A DNA stretch of 64,000 nucleotides, taken from assembly GCA_947652115.1 (NCBI GenBank), contig OX393562.1:25191503-25255502 (forward strand). Reading direction: 5' to 3'. Each line of letters starts with the position of its first letter. The first letter of the stretch is position 1. The position numbers and the translations under genes were made by a program. The notes under the pieces were generated by a model. That model was not told the DNA's origin, ran no database searches, and saw only the letters and a list, made by a program, of their open reading frames with translations. Positions 44,825 through 57,000 of the stretch are shown here, piece by piece. This DNA comes from Blastomussa wellsi. Taxonomy: Eukaryota > Cnidaria > Anthozoa > Scleractinia > Plerogyridae.

Positions 44825-45937
44825 TTAGTAAGCGTCGGCAAGATACATACTAAACTCGTCTCTGTCCAAATCATCGCATAACAGTTCTGTGAAGTTTTCT
44901 AACATATTCCCTGAATTCCGTTCACTATACTCATCACCATCGTCGCCATCATTTTCTCCGGTTTGCGGCTGGGCAAATCTGCATGAACTCAATCTCGTTC
45001 TGCCAACTATTTTGCGTGGTTGTGGATCTTCTGCGGGCACTGTAGATCCACTATTTCCTGCGGGATGTTCCGTACTTTTGACAAACGATGAACGAAGTCT
45101 ATTAGGATAATAATGTTCAGATGATTTTATCTGTCTGGATTCATAGGCACAGGGTGAGAACATTGCATCTTTTCTTCCAGTTTCGACGGGATTGAGCACA
45201 TGCTCAGGGCTTGCGCCAGATCTGGCATTGTCATAATTAGCAGAAGTGTTCCGGTCTGATGAAAAGCATACTCCGCTTTTGAATTGGGCATTGTGACGAT
45301 CAAAGGAACCTGAATCGATATAGTGAGATCTTCTAAGGTCCCTTTCTAATCCTGTTGGAGAGTGTGCATGGTAATCGTGTTGATTGTTAAAAGATTCTCT
45401 GTACATACTGTAGTTCCAGTCTTCCGTTCCTGCAGAGTAATACTGCCCTACATGATTTGTGAACGGAGTTGGGGCAAAATGCATTTCCTTGGGAATCGGA
45501 TCTGGAGTGGGAGGCAGTCCGAACACCTGGCTGTTCATGACAACGTTAGAAATACTGCTGATGAAGGTTGGGTTGATGTATGTCGAGTTTGTTCGCTGGC
45601 CGGGTCGTCTATCCTGCGAGCGCCTCTTTGGCGTATAGCGATAGTTTGGATGTTCTTTCATGTGGCGAATTCGAAGCCTTTCTGCTTTTTCGACAAAAGG
45701 ACGCTTTTCCTTCGTAGTTAGCTCATTCCATGCTTTTCCTAACAGCTTGCTTATCTCTGCATTGTGCAGCTTTGGGTTCTCCTCGGCAAATTTACGCCTC
45801 ATAATCTTTGCCCAGATCATGAATGAATTCATTGGCCTCTTCACATGGGAGTCGTCTTCGTCTTCTAGGTAGTTCGATGGAAGCATCTGGGGCTGAACCA
45901 TGCCAGGCCAATTTGCTGCAAACTCGCTATGCCACAT
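44825..45937 (-). CDS. SoxF-group HMG-box transcription factor, single exon
   Basis: 370 residues. The HMG box (about residues 31-106) starts [14 protein letters not shown] and continues with [17 protein letters not shown] and [19 protein letters not shown], then a basic TPKRR nuclear-localisation segment. The family norm RPMNAFMVW is here RPMNSFMIW. The ERLR..HM..HPNY.Y pattern and the C-terminal DRDEFSMYL (about 358-366), matching the beta-catenin-interaction motif of SoxF proteins, point to group F (Sox7/17/18). It binds the DNA minor groove in the nucleus as a developmental regulator. The middle part is Asn/Ser/His-rich and unstructured. Intronless and intact. A TATA box lies about 100 bp upstream of the ATG. 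Confidence 0.9.
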   Translation of the reverse strand: MWHSEFAANWPGMVQPQMLPSNYLEDEDDSHVKRPMNSFMIWAKIMRRKFAEENPKLHNAEISKLLGKAWNELTTKEKRPFVEKAERLRIRHMKEHPNYRYTPKRRSQDRRPGQRTNSTYINPTFISSISNVVMNSQVFGLPPTPDPIPKEMHFAPTPFTNHVGQYYSAGTEDWNYSMYRESFNNQHDYHAHSPTGLERDLRRSHYIDSGSFDRHNAQFKSGVCFSSDRNTSANYDNARSGASPEHVLNPVETGRKDAMFSPCAYESRQIKSSEHYYPNRLRSSFVKSTEHPAGNSGSTVPAEDPQPRKIVGRTRLSSCRFAQPQTGENDGDDGDEYSERNSGNMLENFTELLCDDLDRDEFSMYLADAY

Positions 45938-46039
45938 TTTCGTTATTACGATCTGCGATAAACTTTCAACGTATCACTGCAGCTGCACACATAGAGCTCT
46001 TAATTCGAGCGGGGTGATTTTATGTAAGAAGACCGGTCA

Positions 46040-46046
46040 TTATATA
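46040..46046 (-). promoter_or_regulatory. TATA box of the SoxF gene
   Basis: TATATAA on the minus strand, 103 bp upstream of the SoxF ATG; this would place the transcription start near 46010 and give a ~75-base leader. Confidence 0.5.
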
Positions 46047-46049
46047 GGA

Positions 46050-49000
46050 CAGGGTTACGGTTTCGTGGCGCGGCGTCTTTGGTAGGGGGTAACTAAAAGG
46101 CACAAGCTTTGAAGACGTCTTGCTGTTAAGTTGACATCTTCTCATTATCTCCCACAGTGGTAATTTAGGGTTCCAGTTCAGAGGCAATATTCAACATGTT
46201 TTTTCCAAAATTGCACTATTACGGAACTGACGCTCCAAAACGTGGCCTCGAGCTTAAGCTATTGAAAAGTAATAAGCAAAAACATTTGGGGATTTAGTTT
46301 ATTTACAATTACCGGACGCGTGAATCTACCATGTGTTTCTTATTGGCGAAGCATTTTTTCGCGTGACCCTTGGTTCGGAAACGGGGATTGCACCTTTTTT
46401 CCTGTCTGCAATGTCAACAGGAAACAAAATTTAGACATGGCTGACTCACTGTTGCACGGATGTTGTTTTGATTTTTTATTCTGGACAATTTCACTGGTAA
46501 ATCTCTTTTTCAACTCGACATAAAAGTCTTGACCCTTTTCAAATTTAAGTGGGTGAAAAGCGGATTTACTTGAACTCTGAACGATCGTTGTAGCAGAGTT
46601 CCTTTATGCGGCCACAGTTAGCTGGAATGCAGAGTTTGGCTCAAGTTCTGTAGATTTGACACGCAATAATTACAATTCAAACTATCTAAAGGTTACTTCT
46701 TGCATGCCAGAAACAATAGTGAACTCCCTCTTGCAAGAAGATTACAACGTATAAATTAACACCATTTTGGTAATGTTTTCGGTCAAATTTACAGACAGCA
46801 GTGTCATGCCTCTGGATAAACAAAAGGATAATAACCGCGATCATAGCGAGTATCTATCGACACTCCACTTGACATGTGATCTAAATGCTCGGTATCTGTC
46901 ATTTCCATTGCATTCGGTTTCTCCAAATTTGAAGAGTTTACCAAATTAAAAACAAACATTGATCAGCAGACAAAGAAATCTTATTGGAACAATTACACCG
47001 ATATATATGTATATATTTGCATTGATTAAAACCTCGTTTTCTGTTGTTTTACGATCACTTTTTTTCAATAAAGAAAGAAATCGAGTTCGCCATCGGATGA
47101 AACAAAGTTTATCGGGAAAAGTCGAAAATCAAACAGAAAGAGCCTGAACAGCGTATCAGTTAGGGCCCTGGTGACAACAACAAGGTTTATTTCGTACTGC
47201 AAACTTAATTACTAATTACAAAATAAATGAATTAAAAATACAAACAGGACCTAGTCACCCAAAATAACTAAAAAGCTAAACTAGTTGGGTGACCACCATT
47301 TATTAATTGAAAGTAAGTAAGAAAGGCATTTAAAGAAGATAGGAAATATTCAGTGGGAGCTGGTTATGCATCTCGGCACATGATAGGCGTGCGGGCGCCT
47401 TCGAACTTTGGGGCTGTGACCTCAATGCCCGAAAACAAGACACAATGCTCGAATATATTTGCATTAAACCAATATACAAACGCCCAAAAATCGCAAAAAC
47501 CAAAGCGTTCCCACGCTTATTGAAACTTTTACAAATCCAAAATAGCTCGCCGACTAGTGCTTGTTGGCACGTAGCAGGTTAAGGTTCTCCTCGTGGCAAA
47601 CGAGGAGCACGTTATTAAGCAATATATCATTTCATCTGAACACCAGCTTGATAAAGACCGTGGTTTTTTTTTCAGCGGTGTTAGTTTTCTTCCAGCTGCT
47701 GTTTGCCGAATCATGAACATTTCGCCAGAAAAATGTCTAAAATTTCTGAAACTGGCGGGGCGGGGGAGAGGCGGGTCCCCCTCGACCCCCCGACTCCTAC
47801 GCCTAATGTATGGCGATCTCACAAGTTGATCACCCCTCCACCCAGAAAAAATATGACCACTTCAAAACTAATCTCCACACAAAGATTACCACCGACGGAA
47901 ATAATTCATCGCGTACACCAGGAGTGCAGACAAAAAAAACCTATGAAGTGACTGTGTAGTGCACCTCGAAACGAAGCTAACAATACTTCAAACACCCATA
48001 CGAAATTATTGTGATTTCTAAATATGAACAATTATCGATAGTAGATGGAACGGATTAGAGATTACGTAACACATGTTCTTATGGGGTGAATTCTGTCATC
48101 ACTTGGCCATCTGCCGGTGGATGAGTGGCATGGTGATTAGAGTGGTGAAGGGTTCTGAAGGTTAGACCCAGGCCCTTCACAAATCTGGATCAGCGAAACA
48201 AATTGGAATTGATAGAAGCAGGTGTCAAAATTGTTGAAATGGCTCTCCTGACAACAGAACGCTACTGCTTACATAAAAATGCTCCACTTTTAGGATATTT
48301 AATAGAAGCACAATAAAATACTGTAACGTCAGTATTTTACTTGCATCTGTAATGATGGCAATGAATAAATTGCAATAGAAAATATGGACAGCTCTAGCTC
48401 AATGTTCAACACTAGTGAGATGATCTCAGATACTGCAGAGTGTTATCTACAACTTAACATGCCGTGGCAAACGAGGACACATTGTTGCTCCTTTTGAGCA
48501 AACTGGGAAACAATTTTTGCAAACACAATGTTTCTGTTGCGCATACGGGCAGACAGGGAAACATTTCTGTCTGTAACGTTTCTTCATTTGTCACGGCCGT
48601 TATGATGGTCATCTACATAGGTGAGAGTACTCCTGCAGGCCTCCTATCCCCCCCACCCACCCAGCCTGTAGTGACTTCGGTTATAATTATACTATTTGCT
48701 TTGCCAAATATGAGCAGACAGAAACTTAAGATATTTTGCTTACTTTTTTACTTGACTTTCTTAAATATTTTTTTTAACACCCAATACACAACTTTGATTT
48801 CCAAGTGTAATATGTTTTGTTTAGGGTAGAGACTAGAGGGATTTTCATGATATGTCATTCCGGACACAAAAACGTAAAGACGCCACTTTCTCAACACAAT
48901 TTCAAGTATATTTATCATACTCCTGATACTACAGTGACGTCTTCCACGGCAAGATAAAAATCGTTTCTCAGAAGCTTTTGTCAAGACAGCTTTTTAATTT

Positions 49001-49735
49001 TAACCTTGGGTTTGACGTCAATCTTAGTTTATTTTAATTGCAATAAGGCATTCAAGCAGCAAACCATTCTTGTTCCCAGAGCCCTCGTTTCTTTGGGTCA
49101 CGTGGTTAAACAAAACACGTGGCCCTGAGGACGACGATGGCAGCAAACGTGACTGTCAACGTTTGCAACTTGATACTTTTCTTGCCAACGTTTGTAACTT
49201 GATACTTTTGTTTTTCTCTCGCAAACGTATGTAACATGATAGTTTTAATTCTCGAAAACATATTAAAAGATGTGTTTCTTTTTCAAGGCCGGAAATAACT
49301 GGTAGAACGTTAAATATCTGACGTAAAAATTGAAAGAGAAAAATTTCGTTTCATTCAAAAAGCAATTTTTCATTGAAGTGATTAACAAACACTAATTTAA
49401 TTATCGAATAGTCACGGAATAGTACATTCTTTTTCCGTTGCCGTCATTCTGTTAAAACCACTAAAACGGTTTTCGGAAGGCGCCACGGAGTCTACTGCAA
49501 TATTTGGGAACTTTCCTTGCTTCAAACTTGAAAAAAGTCTTATCCAAACATCAATGTTTTGACTCTTCTTTTTCAGTGAACTAGCCATTAATGCAAAAGA
49601 TTAAACCCTGGCAGAGACTTAGCGGTAACGCAAGTTCTGGACGCGCTTGGCAGTGTGCAACAATACCTTCAAATTTAGCTAGTTTACCGTACTGTGACAA
49701 AGTCAGCGGAAAGCTTGAACAACGTTTGCACGTGT
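46050..49735. other. Intergenic, no recognised gene
   Basis: Upstream region of SoxF and beyond. Short overlapping ORFs at 47529-47951 come from a GC-rich GGGGCGGGGGAGAGGCGGG segment and carry no domain. No element with clear inverted ends was found. Confidence 0.3.
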
Positions 49736-49738
49736 GTC

Positions 49739-50022
49739 CATTACTGCAGTTTTCAGAAACATGCGAACTCTGCTCTTGTCGACGGTTACGTTTTTCGCTG
49801 CCGTCAATCATCAAGCGGACCTCTCAGAAAACAGAGGTACACTTCAACAGGGTCAAAAGGTCACGTCTGTCAGTTGTGATTGGTAGACTTCGATCCATTT
49901 TGTTTGTTTCTGATTTTCAAGGTTCATTAACTGTTACCGTAATTATGATTGACGGCAGCGAAAAACGCAATCGTTGGTTCGGTTTTGAACTTCAGAGTTC
50001 GCATGTTATTGAAAACCGCAGT
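49739..50022. repeat. Inverted repeat with ~75-bp arms
   Basis: Left arm (TTTTCAGAAACATGCGAACT..., TTTTTCGCTGCCGTCAATCA) is inverted at 49946-50022 with the right arm reading TTTTCAATAACATGCGAACT and TTTTTCGCTGCCGTCAATCA on the other strand. A diverged single arm occurs in DERA intron 2 (about 61065-61130). Open frames here are by-products of the palindrome. Confidence 0.6.
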
Positions 50023-50502
50023 AAAAGGAGAAATAGACAAGGCGCTGGAGAGAAATAATACGCTTCTCTTTCTTTTAACCCTGAAAAACACAATACTTTC
50101 AAAACTGCAGAAAAACTCCCAAATGCACAGGCTTGGGTTATTCCACACAAAAGATATGCAACCACAATACTGAACATGATAAAAGTGTCGACACCCAAAA
50201 TAAGTCAAAATATTCCTCCTACCCGACGAGAATGGTAGTGTGCAGTAAAGTAACACAAACTAATCTTCTGCGCATGCGTTGGGAGCAAATCGCTTTGTTC
50301 TAGGAACTGTAAAGATAGTACCACAAGGCAGGTATGGTGTTTTCTGAAAAATATATACACCTTTTAATGTTCAAGGAGCAGTAGTGCAGATACCAGCGTT
50401 TTACGTGGTACAGTGCACACAGGTTCCTACAAGGCCCCCACCCCCTCCGCAAGACTAATTAATTAAACATTACAGTTTACACATTAGCGCTTTAAAGCTT
50501 TA

Positions 50503-50690
50503 GGGCCTGATTACATGAGCCGGGCTGACCCGGTTTGCCGGAATGGGTTTCTTTGTCGGCTAACATGGCTGGCCCGGTTGTCATGTAATCGCGAAGTTGA
50601 TTTTTGTTGCGTTTAACAGACGTACCGAGATCTCGGTAAACTGAAACAAGCCCGGCTAACGGGGCCAGCCCGGTCCATGTAATCAGGCCC
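50503..50690. mobile_element. 188-bp MITE, PIF/Harbinger-like
   Basis: Inverted ends GGGCCTGATTACATG with flanking TTA on the left and TCA on the right (a decayed three-base duplication). Interior of CCCGG/CCGGC words in both orientations, like 53376-53843. Confidence 0.65.
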
Positions 50691-51611
50691 TCAGTGCATA
50701 GTGGGTTAGAAGAGGGCAGCCCACAACACATAATCCCAATAGTGCACTCTGCACTAAAAAACGGCTTTATAACGTTTCTTTCGGTAAAAATATATTTAAA
50801 CTTGACTAACTTTTTTGTAATAACTGCTGTTGTATTTTCATTGTGCTGATAATTTAATTTTGAGTTTCGTAGCGAAGAGGGTATCCTTCGAGTTGAGGCA
50901 AAACTTTTCCTTCTGAACAAATTTCAGGAATGACGCGCTTGGTTTCTAAAGACTATTTTGCTTCATCACTATTGAATATGCTTTCTGGAATATTGTGCCT
51001 CGAGCTACCCTGGCCGCTGGTTGTTTTGCGACGAAACTACTATCAAAGAGCGGCGAAGCCGCGACCGTGAGCGGAAAAAAAACCGCTCACTGATAGCAAA
51101 AAAAAGAGGAAAAAAAATAAAAACTCCGGACAACTTCATTAATTCCTTTAGTGCTGTTATCTCCACTTATTACCATCCCATCCGTTTTTATCACACAAGG
51201 TCAGAAAGATCGTAAATTAAGCATCGAAAAAAAAAAACATGAAAACAAATTTTTAAAAGGAAAGATCATATTAAGCGAGATTTTCCATCTGTTGAAAACG
51301 TTGGTCTGGGGAATATTACTTTATTGCGCCAATAGGGAAATTAACCCAGCTTTCTATACAAATTAAGAACACGTGAAATAGAATTGGATAACGTCGCGGT
51401 CCTGGGATCGATTGTCCATAACTGACCTTAATTGCAGTCAAAGCCACCAGCCACTGAAGAATAAACACATCACTGTTCTGAAATTGAATTTTAAGAACGA
51501 AAAGATGCGGTGATGTTTTGTAACTGTTGGACAATTAGATTATGAGCGCGAGATTTCTGTCTATTGATGAGGGCAAATGGCGACGGGCGAGGGCGAATAA
51601 TCTAATAGGCT

Positions 51612-51765
51612 CTTTGTACGACCCAGTCACATGGTACAAAATGACACCCTGCTGGTGAGCAAGCTACGCCGTGGGAAATGAAGTGGCTTTGTTTTGGATG
51701 TTCCAGCGCGTAGCTTGCTCACCAGCAGGGTGTCATTTTGTACCATGAGACTGGGTCGTGCAAAG
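51612..51765. mobile_element. 154-bp hairpin MITE
   Basis: CTTTGTACGACCCAGTCACA and the following GGTACAAAATGACACCCTGC, TGGTGAGCAAGCTACGC are inverted almost perfectly at the right end (CTTTGCACGACCCAGTCTCA on the other strand). Long arms, short centre, no coding capacity. Confidence 0.75.
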
Positions 51766-51848
51766 CAAATCCACTAGACGTTCAAGATTTCAAAATATTC
51801 TGACACTGAAAACACTTTACAAACATGAAGCGGCCGCCATTTTGTTGA

Positions 51849-52280
51849 TACCATTTCATAGCTAATTTGCATATCACATTTTATCGCGATCCATACTGTT
51901 TTAACTAAATATGTCAAAATAATATCATAGGGCGATCAAACGCACAGTCAAAAACAGGTTTTGATGGAAAATCGAGTGAAAATCTGGGAAGATTGAAGCG
52001 ATATTTGTAGATGTACAGAGACACAGTCAGCTTTGGGACAGTGCTGACCACGACACTAGTTTTCTCACTTTAAAAAACGTTTACCTCAACCGGAAATCAA
52101 ATGTACGCGTCCAGTACATCTAGAAATCCGCTTCAATCTTCCCAGTGTTCCACTAGATTTTCAGTTGTTTACTGAAAACCGGTTTTTCAGTGTGCTTTTG
52201 CTCATCCTTTTGATATTATTTTATCATATTTAGTATGGATTGTGATAAAGTGTGTTATGCAAATTAGCTATGAAATGGTA
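51849..52280. mobile_element. ~432-bp foldback element
   Basis: ATACCATTTCATAGCTAATT at the left is inverted at the right (TTACCATTTCATAGCTAATT on the other strand). Matching continues through ATCCATACT, AAATATG, ATAATATCA, GATTTTC and TCTTCCCAG words for about 170 bp per arm. Confidence 0.65.
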
Positions 52281-52443
52281 ACTAATGCGCATGTGCACCT
52301 CCCTTTAAACAATTCGCCATTTTCGCATATCCCATAATACACCTTGTTTAACCCCCAAAATTTTGCATAACCTTTGTCTCCCATTTCTCCTGGGAATTAC
52401 AGTCGTCCCAACAGAAACTGAAGACAATGCTTATAAAAAATTT

Positions 52444-52462
52444 GGGGGGGGGGGGGGGGGGG
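52444..52462. repeat. Poly-G tract (19 G)
   Basis: Uninterrupted G run after AAATTT. Confidence 0.9.
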
Positions 52463-52844
52463 CAACAATGGGAAATGGGAAATGCAAAAATAGCGAATTG
52501 GCTTGAATCCATCTCTTTATGTTGTAGGAGCATTTTCTGTATGCATGAAAGAACTTAATCATAATTTTGTGGCTGTGTTACTAATAAAGCTGAAAAATGA
52601 TGGTGACAGTGTTCCTTTAATAGGGCATCATTTTTCGGGTTTGGTCCTGAACCCCGTTTTCTTCATCCTTAAATAGGGTAAAGGTTTAAGCAAGGCGGCA
52701 CACACCTTTCCAATAATTAAGGAAGTCCCCCCACAGGGGCAAATTTACTCTCATTTTGAATAAATATTTACCGAATGGTGGCGAAGAATTTTGAAGGATA
52801 AACGAGGTCAACACGAAATATATTCATCCACAGGCAGCTGCCCA

Positions 52845-53042
52845 AGCTCTCGAGTTCAATCGTACATACAATATGGCTACAAATTATAAGGGTTTGTACG
52901 GGAATTCATAGAGGTAGTCATGAGATAATATTGTCAATAAAAAGGCTTACCTTGTTCCATTTGTGTGTTGCTTGCTTGGGGTGTGATTATTTCAACGATC
53001 TGAAGCGTTTTAAGCGATTTTTCAAATTCCTTCCCTCCACTC
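52845..53042. repeat. Dispersed repeat shared with 54577-54812
   Basis: ACAATATGGCT.CAAATTATAAGGGTTTGTA, ATTGTCAATAAAAA.GGCTTACCTTGTTCC and TTTGTGT words occur in the same order in both places, about 75-80% alike by eye. Confidence 0.6.
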
Positions 53043-53240
53043 GTTTATTCAATCACTGGAGGCCTTGCTGGGTTAAATTATATTTATTTAGTGCAATGTT
53101 TTGCTTAAAAAGCTGAAATCCGGACAGTACGTGACACTCGGCACGTTAAGAGTTGTTCCGGTTAGGCGAGCCAAAGTGTTTATATGAGAAAAAGTTGTCC
53201 CGCCTGCCAGAGTTACCCTCGCCAACCCGAGTTGTCTCGC
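53043..53240. repeat. Dispersed repeat shared with 17955-18170
   Basis: Second copy of the GCTGAAATCCGGACAGT repeat. It is followed by a CCCGAGTTGTCTCG / CGAGACAACTCGGG hairpin at 53237-53265 not present in the first copy. Confidence 0.55.
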
Positions 53241-53375
53241 CCCCCGAGACAACTCGGGTAGGATCATATGAACGGTTGGCGGAATTTTTCAACATTTTAG
53301 TCAAACGTTAGCTCACCCAGGGTAACTCGGGGGAGGGCTGTCTCGGGTACCCGAGACATATATAATTGGGCCTAA

Positions 53376-53843
53376 GGGCCTCTTCATATGATCCCGGTTG
53401 ACTGGGCTGGTCCGTTTTCGAGATCTCGACACGCCACTAAATCCTTTCTAAAAATTTCGGAGTGTTCATATGAGAGGGTGGGATGGCTCGGTTGCTGAGA
53501 TCTCGGTTTTTCCAACCAAGATCTCGGCAACCGGGCTGAAACATTTTCCATATGAACACTCCATCCCGGTTACCGGGACGAAACGTTTTTCCAAATAGCT
53601 TCACTTTCGCAACAGAGCGGCCAAAATGGCATAATTTTGCCTAGTATGTATTTCTACTTTAGAAATATGCGATTTATCTTTGTTGGTAAAGTCACAAGAG
53701 TCAAAAAAGCTACGACAGTTGCAAACGATACAACGTTGTTGCGCCAATTTGCTTTTTGTTTATCGAATTTCATATGAACCGAAGACAAAATTCGTCCCGG
53801 TAACCGAGTCAGCCCGGCCAACCGGGCTCATATGAAGAAGCCC
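53376..53843. mobile_element. 468-bp MITE, PIF/Harbinger-like, TAA target duplication
   Basis: Inverted ends GGGCCTCTTCATATGATCCC and GGGCTTCTTCATATGAGCCC are flanked by TAA at 53373-53375 and 53844-53846. The interior has CCGGTTG/CAACCGGG words in both orientations and an unrelated ~200-bp A/T-rich centre. Confidence 0.75.
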
Positions 53844-54013
53844 TAAGTATCTATATTAAGCCCGGGTATCCGTAAAGAAGAGTGCATGTTTATGCTCAAT
53901 AAACGCCCATCAAATAGCGCAGTTTTAAAATGATACCAAAATTGACTTTCTAAGCCAGTCCTCAACGAGATGCCAGCAATAAATATTTAGCAGGGTCGCA
54001 GACTTGACCACAG

Positions 54014-57000
54014 TTAATACACTGTCCATGATAACTGTTTTATACGCCTACTAAGCATGGCTTCCCCAAGAGCTTGGCAGGATCTGTCTGTAACGCGAGG
54101 ACAGCCATCAAAGATAAGAATGTTTATTCTGGGACAGCAAGCGAGTAGAGCTTCAATGCTGACATCTGTTATGTTAACACAATGTGACACTTGAACTTCC
54201 TGCCAAGCAAAGAAATATATAGTGCTTACATGTCTTTCAATATTACAATTTCCTTCAGGGCAGGACAGTTGAATTGGCGCCACGTCAGTATACAAGCTAG
54301 AAGCCTTGAGGTGGGTGGTGGTGGTGGTGGAGGACCCATGTTTGGCCATGTATAGGGCTGCCACTGTGTGAATCTGAAGCTGTTTATGGCATTATTTTTG
54401 TTAAAAACATCTTCCCTATTTAGGACAAAGGAAAACATTTTTCACCCTATATCTCGTTCTGAAATGATCTAACGTTGACTGTTGATCGGCTAAATAAATG
54501 CTGATCGACGTTTCTGATTTCTGATTGCTTACATTGTACAACTTGACAAAAGCCTTGGAGCCCCTGCAAACCCTCAGGCAACCCAAGCTCTCTATGTGAA
54601 CCGTACAAACAATATGGCTTCAAATTATAAGGGTTTGTATGGGAAATCGGACAAGGGCTGTATGGAGGTAGCTGCTATACGGGAAGATTGTCAATAAAAA
54701 AGGCTTACCTTGTTCCGTTTGTGTATTGATTACTTGTCGTGTGGTTATTTCACTGATCTAAGGCGTGTTTTGGGAGATTTTTTTTAATTCCTACTCTCTA
54801 CTCCTGAGTGTTCGGCCTTGTCAGGACTGAGGGGTCTAAAACCATACTGTTCCAGCAGCTTGTCCCCATAAATCCCCTATAAGGGTGTTCTTCACGATCT
54901 CCTTTGCATTAATCATTGCCTTTCCTAACACTAACTTGGATATGCCAAAGAACAAAATCGATCGCGATTACTTACTTTAAGGGAATGTTGACATTTACCA
55001 CTTGCCAGTTGCATTATACCATCATCAGTCACCTGGAAAATGACTTTAAAAACTTAGCAATATAATATACATGTGTTCAGTCCAGATATTCAAACGGGAG
55101 TGGAATATAAAATTATGCTCTTTTAAATTTATTGTATATATTAACCTTTTGTATTTGTCAGAGGTGTAATGGCCTAATGATAAGTGCACTGGTCTCCGGA
55201 TTTAACAGTTCAGGTTTGAGCTTTGACCAGGGTCATTGTACTGTGATCAAAACACAAAACGAAGAATATCTCTAAAAATAATAAAGCAGTGGAGTTGAAA
55301 TTGCACCCTAAAAAATGTACACCACATGGTGCCTATTTTGATGTTGCAATGGAAATGCTTTTGGTTCCAGATCTCTTTTATGTGGCAATGACAAGCACTG
55401 TTTTTTTTTTATCTTTACCAAACATCACCCACTTCCTAAACGGCAATGAGGAGACCAACTGCAATGTGGACATTGTGCATGTTTCAAACAGGTCCATGTC
55501 ATTTTGCTTGCAGAGCCACGAATGGAAGTAATACATTCAAATAGCAGTATGTTGAAATAGCAATATCAAAATAGGCACCATGCGTAATTGTTAGGTTACA
55601 ATAATGGTGCAAGTTTCAACTGGATTGCTTTTTAATTTTAAGAGCTATTCCTCATTTTGTGTTTTGACCCCAGACTGTAACCACTTATAACGTCATCAGT
55701 TATCTATAATTTGCATAATACAAAAACATTTATTTAATATCTCTGGAATGAAAGAAGATATCAAAAAAAGGAAAACACCATTCTTCCTCAATTTAAAAGG
55801 ACTTTGAAATAAGCTTAAGTTATTTTTTACTTCATAGCCACTTTACAGTGTTACTGATCACATGCGCCCTCCAGATCTGTTACAACCGGGAGGCAGAAAT
55901 GATTGGCATCCATAAAAACTCAACTTTTCGTCCAGACTTTTTGCTCTGGAGGGCGCGTGTGATCAGTAACAGCTGTAATTTACTCTCTCGTATTTACTAA
56001 TAACAAGACACATCAATACAAGTTGTTTCAGTCACCTGAGTATTAGAGATGTCGAGACTTTGAAGAAAGCTACAGTTAAGTGCTGTGAGCTGAAGTGATG
56101 CATCTGTAATTTTGACACACCCACATAAATCGAGATGTTTCAAGTGACAGCAGTGCTGAGTGAGAGCAGCTACTGCACCATCTGTAAGATTAACACATCG
56201 GCGGAGATACACTGTTTGAAGGTGACAACAAGAAGAAAACACTTTACTAATGCCTGTAAAATGAACAAAAAGACACTTTTTGAAATGCTACTTTAGAGAA
56301 AGCCATTCATATATATAATTCTCTAGCATTTTACTTAGAAAAGTGCATGTAGCATGTGCATTCAAGTTCCTTGTGCTTTGGCTCATTAATTCCCATGATT
56401 TTTTTTTTCAAAAATATTTTTTTTAATGTGCCTGTGGGGAAGGAAGGGATATATTTAGGGTCTTAGTCTGATCAACACTCTGACAATTACCTTCAGAAGT
56501 AATACTCTCCCTTGAGTCCTTGTGAGCATTTAAGTCTAATTTCCTCAGGTTTTTACAAATGCAAAGGCAAGCAAGTCCATTGTCTGTTATTGTGCACTTA
56601 CACAGCTCAAGTTCTCTTAAGGCAGGATGCAATACCTCAAAATAACATAAAAAAATGAAATGAACATGTTATGGTTTCCATCTGCTTCCTTTGTATATGT
56701 AGACAAATACAAGAATTTTTCTTATTCATTTTACAACAGGTGTGATAGATTTTAACTCGCACTTTTATGGCAATAGCTCAGTGAAAGGAAAGAAAAGGTA
56801 GCCACTTCACATATCTTTCATACAAAATAGTAATTGTTTCACTATTGTAAAGTAGGGATACTGTACATTTCAAGAGGAAATCCATATAATTATAGGTTTT
56901 GAATCTCACCCCAACTCCTGGACATACAACTCTGCCAGTGGTGCTGATTGCTGTCGAATTTGTAACCTAATGGCCAACTCATACACAGGGCCAGGACCCC

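Noticed and set aside
49591..50058. 155-codon plus-strand frame
   Set aside because: Generated by the inverted repeat at 49739-50022; no domain.
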